A DNA stretch of 64,000 nt from an uncultured Phycisphaerae bacterium (lineage in GTDB: Bacteria; Planctomycetota; Phycisphaerae; Sedimentisphaerales; Anaerohalosphaeraceae): NCBI GenBank assembly GCA_937949545.1, contig CALEDR010000021.1, positions 62,001 through 126,000 on the forward strand, read 5' to 3'. Position 1 is the stretch's first letter; every line of letters starts with the position of its first letter. Below the pieces are notes generated by a model, which had not been told where the DNA came from, ran no database searches, and was given only the letters and a program-made list of their open reading frames with translations. Shown here one piece after another: positions 59,124 to 64,000 of the stretch. A program made the translations under genes and the position numbers.

Positions 59124-61118
59124 TTAATCCTTTTCTGAAGAGGGTCGGATATCCTGATAGGCAGCCTCAAGGCCGGCGGCATCCACAATCGCCTGCGCCT
59201 CCGGCGACCAGGGCGGCGCACTTGCTTCCTCAATCGTGCGGGTAATCAAGCAGCGCGTCCCTTCACAGCGAACACGGTCCGACTTGACAAAATTCTGATC
59301 AATCCGCATATCATGACAGGCCGCTGTCCAGATATGCAGCCACAATCCCTCCCGATCGTCCGAAAAACCGGGGCCATTCAAAATCACATTATGATGAATA
59401 CTCCAATACCCCGACCCGTCATCCGGATAAATACACCGCGGACCGTCATACAGATAATTATACGCTATTTCCGATCCCGGCTGTTCCCCCAGCACATAAA
59501 TGACCCCGCCGTCGCGAAGCGCCCGGTGTGTACGGCCGATGCGGTTGTACAGAATCGAATTCTTTTTGGCTGTCGTCGAGGGGGGAATCCCGGCATTGCC
59601 CCACCACCACCCCAGCGCCAGACCCCCATACGGCGTATCGCTGATTTCATTGTGAACAATCCTGACATTTTCGACAAAAAAGCCCGTCATCCCTTCCACC
59701 TGCCGAAAATCAAGGCACACTTCCCGAACCAGGTTGTTGGAAATCAAAATATTTTTACAGACCCCCTCAACCCCCTCCAGAAACTGCTCCCCATCCCCAA
59801 TCCGATAATGCTGAGGATGACCGACATTCACCGACGTGCCCATCAAATCAAAAAAGGTGTTGCCGACCACGGCCGTATCCACAACATCGTTTTCCAAACT
59901 CAAGGCCGCCGCGCTGCCCAGATGCACAAACCGGTTTCGTTCAAATCGAATCATCTCCGCATTGCACACATTGACCGTCCCTTTGGGAATCGTAATGTCG
60001 TTGTAATAATTGCGATGCCAGTTGCCCTCCGGAATATACCGCGTAAACTGAGTCAGACTCTGCACGCTCACCCACCCGCGGGAATCCCCCAGAGAAGACA
60101 GAAGATAATCATCATAAGCAAACGTCAGCCCGGAAAACTCCATATTCCGCACCCGCCGGCAAACGCCCTCGCCCTGAATGCGGACAAGCCCTTCAACAGC
60201 CGGAGCATACACCTCCGCCGTGGTCATATCCTCCCCGCGCGAATAATAATACAGGGTCTGGGCCTGTTCATCAAAGTAAAACTCCCCCGGCTCATCCAGT
60301 AGCTCATAGGCATTCCGGATAAAAATCGGCCGATCCGGGCGGGGAGAAGCCCGAAACGGCACCCAGCTCATATTCATCGCAATTGCACCATACGGCTGCT
60401 GAAGCACAGCCACTGTATGCCCGTCTTCAGAAAACATCTCCCTGACGCACACAATCGGCTCACTCCATACATTCGTCTGAACCAGCTCGACATTCTGAGG
60501 ATTTTTATAGACGCCGACTTCATCCGCCCGAAATCGAATCCCGGCAGGGTGCGACCCGGATGCGGACGCCCACGGCTCCCGGCCGGTGATGACGAAGGTT
60601 CCGTAGCCGCCCTGGGCGACCACTCCCTCGGGCTTTCGGGCCATGACGGCTCTTTTGCCGTTGACATACAAAGCCCGAAGCTTTCTATCCCGCACCAGCG
60701 GCGCCTTCCAGATATCGCCTTCATGCCGCTGCCAGCCCGTCACCCGCATCGCCCCGCTTAAGACCGGCTTTTCCCCCGGATACGCCCGATAGTGAATCCA
60801 GTGTCCGTTCGTTCCCGAATCCTCCGGAGTCAGCACGAAGGGCCTCTCCAGCGGATAGACTCCGCCGCGAAGATAAACGATAATATCTCGCTGCATATTT
60901 TTGTTGAGCCGCCGAATCCGGTCGCGTGCCTGCTCCAGTGTCCGCCACGGCCGCTCCGCCGTCCCAGCCGCTCGGTCATCCCCGTCCGGCGCAACATAAA
61001 ACTCTATCGACCCCGACGGCGGCACAACCGCACAGCCGACCCCTAGAATCACCGTCAGAAACCCCAGAACGCCGGCTTGCACCCACCCGACCACCGCTTT
61101 TTTGTCCTCCTGGTTCAT
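59124..61118 (-). CDS. Secreted right-handed parallel beta-helix protein (polysaccharide-active candidate)
   Basis: A 664-residue protein. An N-terminal hydrophobic segment ends VILGVGCAV, a possible though atypical lipobox. FYVAPDGDDRAAGTAERPW and RTLEQARDRI is the standard opening of beta-helix proteins; later turns read VRNMEFSGLTFAYDDYLL, ILISNNLVREVCLDF, VRIVHNEISDTPYGGLALGWWWG and SEIAYNYLYDGP. The fold serves lyases, GH28-like and GH110/GH120-like enzymes; none is assignable here. The ATG overlaps the symporter stop (ATGA), so it is translated with it. Probably acts on the same glycan as its operon partners. Confidence 0.78.
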   Translation of the reverse strand: MNQEDKKAVVGWVQAGVLGFLTVILGVGCAVVPPSGSIEFYVAPDGDDRAAGTAERPWRTLEQARDRIRRLNKNMQRDIIVYLRGGVYPLERPFVLTPEDSGTNGHWIHYRAYPGEKPVLSGAMRVTGWQRHEGDIWKAPLVRDRKLRALYVNGKRAVMARKPEGVVAQGGYGTFVITGREPWASASGSHPAGIRFRADEVGVYKNPQNVELVQTNVWSEPIVCVREMFSEDGHTVAVLQQPYGAIAMNMSWVPFRASPRPDRPIFIRNAYELLDEPGEFYFDEQAQTLYYYSRGEDMTTAEVYAPAVEGLVRIQGEGVCRRVRNMEFSGLTFAYDDYLLSSLGDSRGWVSVQSLTQFTRYIPEGNWHRNYYNDITIPKGTVNVCNAEMIRFERNRFVHLGSAAALSLENDVVDTAVVGNTFFDLMGTSVNVGHPQHYRIGDGEQFLEGVEGVCKNILISNNLVREVCLDFRQVEGMTGFFVENVRIVHNEISDTPYGGLALGWWWGNAGIPPSTTAKKNSILYNRIGRTHRALRDGGVIYVLGEQPGSEIAYNYLYDGPRCIYPDDGSGYWSIHHNVILNGPGFSDDREGLWLHIWTAACHDMRIDQNFVKSDRVRCEGTRCLITRTIEEASAPPWSPEAQAIVDAAGLEAAYQDIRPSSEKD

Positions 61119-62716
61119 TGTGCCCCCATCCCAAACTGAAAGAACAGATACAAACTCACCATCACCGCCGCCAGAACTCCCCACCCAAGAAAGCCGGCCG
61201 TGCCCAAACCCGGATTTTCCCGATAGGTCTGGCGCAGCGTCGGCAGCGGCGTTTCCGAAGCACTGTGCCGCGTAAGAAGAGAAACCAGCACCATAAAAAG
61301 CCCTATCCCGACGAACAAATAAAACGACAGCAAAAGAAAGTGCGGGAAAATATCCTCCCCCCTCTCGTTGGCAAAAATGCTGGTAATATCGCAGACCCCG
61401 ATGGTCAGGGAAACCGCCGAGCCGACAATCAGGGTCAGCAGGGCCGCCTTTGCCGTCGAACGCCTCCAGAAAATCCCCAGCACAAAAACCGCCGCCACCG
61501 GCGGAGCTATATACCCGATAATCCCCTGAAAAAGATTAAACAGATTCGTTCCCTCCACCCGGCTCAGAAACCAGGCAATCCCGACCGCCAGCAGCGCCGC
61601 CGCAAACGTGGTAATCCGCCCGACCTGTTTTGTCTGATGCTCTGACGCCGCCGGCGCAATCCAGCGCTTGTAAAGATCCAGCGTAAAGATTGTGCTGAAA
61701 GAATTAAGTCCGGAATCCAACGTCGATATCACGGCGGCCACCAACACCGAAATCATCAATCCGACCAGACCCCTCGGCAGAAAAGTACTGACCATCCTCA
61801 GAAACACCTGTTTGTCATCCGGTATCCCCGGCAGCAGCTGAGCCGCCAGAATCCCCGGCAGCAGAAAAAGAAACGGCGGAAGGATTTTCAGAAACGCCGC
61901 AAACAAAGTGCCCCCCTGGCCCTGCTTCAAATCCCGCGCCCCCAAAGCCCGCTGGACAATCGTCTGGTCCGAACACCAGAACCACAGCGACAAAACCGGG
62001 TACCCGAGCACAAATGCGTACCAGGGATTGTCGGAACCGGCCGGATGCAGCAGTTTCCACGTCAGCTCCGCCGGCACAGAAACGCATCGAATCTGCGCCA
62101 GTGCCGAAAACGACTCCAGCCGCCCCGCCGCAAGAACGGTTAAAAGCGCAGCCCCCACAATCATCAAAATAGACTGAAACGAGTCCGTCACCATCACGGC
62201 CGCCAGCCCTCCGGCAATCGTGAAACTGGCCGATACAGCCGCCAGCAGCCACACACAGGGCATCAGGTCCCACCCCAGAAACTGCGACAAAAGCGCCCCG
62301 CCGGCAAACAGCGTCCCCCCAATCCATAAAACAACAATTCCCAGCAGGGAGTAAAACGTCATAAAGGTATAGCAGTCCGGCCCGAAACGCTTCTTCAGAA
62401 ACTCCGGCATCGTGGAGATTTTCGTGTGCAGGTAAAACGGCAGAAAAACCGTCCCCAGCAGAAACAGAAAGACCCACGCCATCCATTCAAAATTGGCCGT
62501 CACCATCCCCGTCGTATAGCCGGCCCCGCACGTGGCGATTAAAAAGGTCGGACCGATGTTCGTGCCGAAGATGCTCAATCCCACATTCCCCCACCCCATT
62601 GACCGGTCCCCCAGAAACAAATCCTCGCTCCGGCGGCGCCGATAACTTACAAAACCGCCGATAGCCAGCAGCGCCGCCAAATACCCCCCGAAAACCCACA
62701 TATCCAGCGGATGCAT
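61115..62716 (-). CDS. Sodium:solute symporter (SSS family), sugar-type
   Basis: A 533-residue inner-membrane symporter with 13-14 helices and SSS motifs: FLGDRSMGWGNVGLSIFGTNIGP, TFLIATCGAGYTTG, SASFTIAGGLAAVMVTDSFQSILM and AAVISTLDSGLNSFSTIF (sodium-site region). Two starts have good ribosome sites: ATG 62716 (GGAG) and ATG 62755 (AGGAG, overlapping the upstream stop region); I chose 62716 since it places the first helix at the usual distance, and an extra 13 residues are possible. It follows the mutarotase-like gene and overlaps the beta-helix gene by 4 bp. Context suggests uptake of rhamnose or another sugar. Confidence 0.9.
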   Translation of the reverse strand: MHPLDMWVFGGYLAALLAIGGFVSYRRRRSEDLFLGDRSMGWGNVGLSIFGTNIGPTFLIATCGAGYTTGMVTANFEWMAWVFLFLLGTVFLPFYLHTKISTMPEFLKKRFGPDCYTFMTFYSLLGIVVLWIGGTLFAGGALLSQFLGWDLMPCVWLLAAVSASFTIAGGLAAVMVTDSFQSILMIVGAALLTVLAAGRLESFSALAQIRCVSVPAELTWKLLHPAGSDNPWYAFVLGYPVLSLWFWCSDQTIVQRALGARDLKQGQGGTLFAAFLKILPPFLFLLPGILAAQLLPGIPDDKQVFLRMVSTFLPRGLVGLMISVLVAAVISTLDSGLNSFSTIFTLDLYKRWIAPAASEHQTKQVGRITTFAAALLAVGIAWFLSRVEGTNLFNLFQGIIGYIAPPVAAVFVLGIFWRRSTAKAALLTLIVGSAVSLTIGVCDITSIFANERGEDIFPHFLLLSFYLFVGIGLFMVLVSLLTRHSASETPLPTLRQTYRENPGLGTAGFLGWGVLAAVMVSLYLFFQFGMGAQ

Positions 62717-62747
62717 CACAACTCCGGCCGCCAAAATCCTCGCCGGA

Positions 62748-63548
62748 TTACCCATTTTGGGGCTCCTTTTGGACTGCTGAACCTCCAATCGGAATCATCG
62801 GCGCCCAAATCTCCTTTTCCCCCGGCAGCGGCTTCTGGCAGGGCCCCGTCTGAGCCCACCACCGCTGATTGACCGGGTCCTGCTGGTTCATCCGGTCATC
62901 TTTTGCAAAATCGGTCCCCATATACTCCAGATAGAAAAACTCATACAGCGTATCCCCGATTTCCGCCAGAAAGATGCAGAAATTTCGGTTGTTCCCGCGA
63001 ATCATCTGGTCCACCACCCCCGGCCAGACGGTCTGGTGCAGACTGCGGTATTCCGCTTCTTTTTCCGGCCGAATCGTTGTCACCATCGACAAAACCTGCG
63101 ACGCAGGGCCCTCCATATTCAGCCCCCGGATATAATTAATCCATTCCGCCTGCAGCCAGTACCGCCCGTACCGCACCGCCCGCGGATGGGGCTCAATCAG
63201 CTCCTTCAGCTCCGGCGTGATGCTCTCAAACGCCTCCGCCGCCGTCAGATAAGGTTTTCCGCCTGCATACTGAAACACAACCAGAAACCAGGTTTCTCCC
63301 TGAATCGAACGCCGAAACGCCGCCGGATTCGAAATCCCCGCCCGCAGCATCCGCACATTCTCCTTGTCCGTGCAGACCTTCAAAAGCCCCTCCGCCAGCT
63401 GGACTTCTCGCCCCGCCTTGGCACGGGCCAGCAGTCCAGCAAAGGTTGGTTTCCCCGACAGCAAATAGTTCTCATACGGGGAAAACGCAAACGCCTCCGC
63501 CAAACCGAACACCACCGCCGCCGGCACAATCCACCCAAAACGTCTCAT
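62748..63548 (-). CDS. Exported L-rhamnose-mutarotase-like protein with extra N-terminal domain
   Basis: A 266-residue protein. The C-terminal ~105 residues match L-rhamnose mutarotase (RhaM): EYRSLHQTVWPGVVDQMIRG, NFCIFLAEIGDTLYEFFYLEY, and RWWAQTGPCQKPLPG, which carries the family's conserved WW. RhaM interconverts rhamnopyranose anomers and is normally a ~104-residue cytoplasmic enzyme. Here it follows a signal peptide (GWIVPAAVVFGLAEAFAFS) and a ~135-residue domain (WFLVVFQYAGGKPYLTAAEA...), perhaps a divergent second ferredoxin-like copy. It may act outside the cytoplasm before uptake by the adjacent symporter. ATG 63548 begins 3 bp after the GH65 stop. Confidence 0.8.
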   Translation of the reverse strand: MRRFGWIVPAAVVFGLAEAFAFSPYENYLLSGKPTFAGLLARAKAGREVQLAEGLLKVCTDKENVRMLRAGISNPAAFRRSIQGETWFLVVFQYAGGKPYLTAAEAFESITPELKELIEPHPRAVRYGRYWLQAEWINYIRGLNMEGPASQVLSMVTTIRPEKEAEYRSLHQTVWPGVVDQMIRGNNRNFCIFLAEIGDTLYEFFYLEYMGTDFAKDDRMNQQDPVNQRWWAQTGPCQKPLPGEKEIWAPMIPIGGSAVQKEPQNG

Positions 63549-63551
63549 CGC

Positions 63552-64000
63552 TCATCTCCTTTCTCCGGCCGGCTCACCGAGCAAAGGAACCCGCACGCCG
63601 GCCGAATCTATCCGATACACCCGGTCATAAATCTTAATCTCCACAGGCTCGCCTTCCTTCAGCCGAAAACCTGCATGAGTCTTATTCACTTCCGCTTCAA
63701 TCAGACGCCCCCGATAATGCACCTGAAACCGGTAGCGTTTCCACAACGGGGCAATCTGAGGGCGAAACGAAAGCACCGCCCCATCACTGCGCATCCCGCC
63801 GTACCCGCAAACCAGATTCGCCCACACGCCCGCCGCCGACGTCGCATGAAGCCCCTGCTCCGTATTGCGGTTGTAGTTGTCCAAATCCAGCCGCGCTGCA
63901 TAGGTGAAAAACGCATACCCCTCCTCGGCCTTGCCCAACTCCAGCGCCAAAATCGAATGCAGCGACGGCGACAAAGAAGACTCATGAATCGTCCGCGCCT
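63552..64000 (-). CDS. GH65 family phosphorylase/hydrolase, C-terminal part (partial)
   Basis: The frame is open to the window end, so the gene starts beyond 64000; a TTG at 63974 is not the true start. The visible ~149 residues are the end of a GH65 (alpha/alpha)6 barrel and C-terminal domain: TIHESSLSPSLHSILALELG, AARLDLDNYNRNTEQGLHAT and GGMRSDGAVLSFRPQIAPLWKRY, then the final beta domain. The H-E-S-S-L-S-P stretch lines the phosphate/active site in GH65. Members include maltose, kojibiose and nigerose phosphorylases, and 3-O-alpha-glucosyl-L-rhamnose phosphorylase; the adjacent rhamnose mutarotase-like gene makes the last worth considering. First visible gene of this minus-strand operon. 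Confidence 0.88.
   Translation of the reverse strand, partial: ARTIHESSLSPSLHSILALELGKAEEGYAFFTYAARLDLDNYNRNTEQGLHATSAAGVWANLVCGYGGMRSDGAVLSFRPQIAPLWKRYRFQVHYRGRLIEAEVNKTHAGFRLKEGEPVEIKIYDRVYRIDSAGVRVPLLGEPAGERR

Overview
The window looks like a chromosomal segment of an anaerobic, polysaccharide-degrading planctomycete of the Phycisphaerae/Sedimentisphaerales type. The evidence is family-level: H-x9-DG-type prepilins, LamG proteins ending in a single dockerin-like D-N/D-x-D...D-x-A-x-x-A-x-x-W-L motif, one PEP-CTERM protein, a DUF3826 protein, and dense carbohydrate-active enzymes next to ordinary peptidoglycan genes. I cannot confirm the taxon without a search.

Layout. (1) 1-15.7 kb is mostly housekeeping: the secA 3' end, a secreted GH2 enzyme, a minus-strand murF-mraY-GT39 operon, a prepilin, a DUF6485 mini-protein, murA, a CPBP protease, DUF2062, mgtE-mtnA and a flippase. 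Two RNA-level controls stand out here. One is a short C-rich transcript or attenuator ahead of murF. The other is an mgtE leader with a 39-codon upstream ORF and a hairpin covering the mgtE ribosome site. (2) 15.8-32.2 kb is an exported-protein region: a beta-barrel protein, two PL1 pectate-lyase-like proteins, a prepilin, a tandem pair of LamG proteins, a PEP-CTERM protein, a GH95 enzyme and DUF3826. (3) 32.4-36.0 kb, plus strand: split transketolase, an Asp/Glu-racemase-like protein and a BASS transporter. (4) 36.0-54.1 kb is one long minus-strand gene run: sugar isomerase, apiosidase-like DUF5060 protein, split transketolase, FGGY kinase, NCS1 permease, small membrane protein, GH78, GH2, GH127 and a second apiosidase-like protein. 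(5) A divergent AraC regulator and a large glycosidase (54.4-58.0 kb) are followed by a minus-strand rhamnose-flavoured operon that runs off the window end (GH65, secreted rhamnose-mutarotase-like protein, SSS symporter, beta-helix protein, URO-D-like protein).

How it works together (inference). Surface pectinases and glycosidases (PL1, GH95, GH127, GH78, GH2, apiosidase-like) match the bonds of complex pectin such as rhamnogalacturonan II or apiogalacturonan. The isomerase, FGGY kinase and split transketolase set reproduces the described non-oxidative D-apiose route: apiose to apulose to apulose 4-phosphate, then a transketolase step to central metabolism.

The best candidate for a new system is the control of this set. 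Three minus-strand transcription units (PEP-CTERM gene, PL1-GH95, apiose-like operon) carry the same 65-bp promoter architecture. It is a 25-nt box, a second purine-rich half-site 21 bp downstream overlapping the -35 position, and a -10 box at an identical distance. This is the geometry expected of an AraC-family activator, and one copy abuts the araC-like gene itself.
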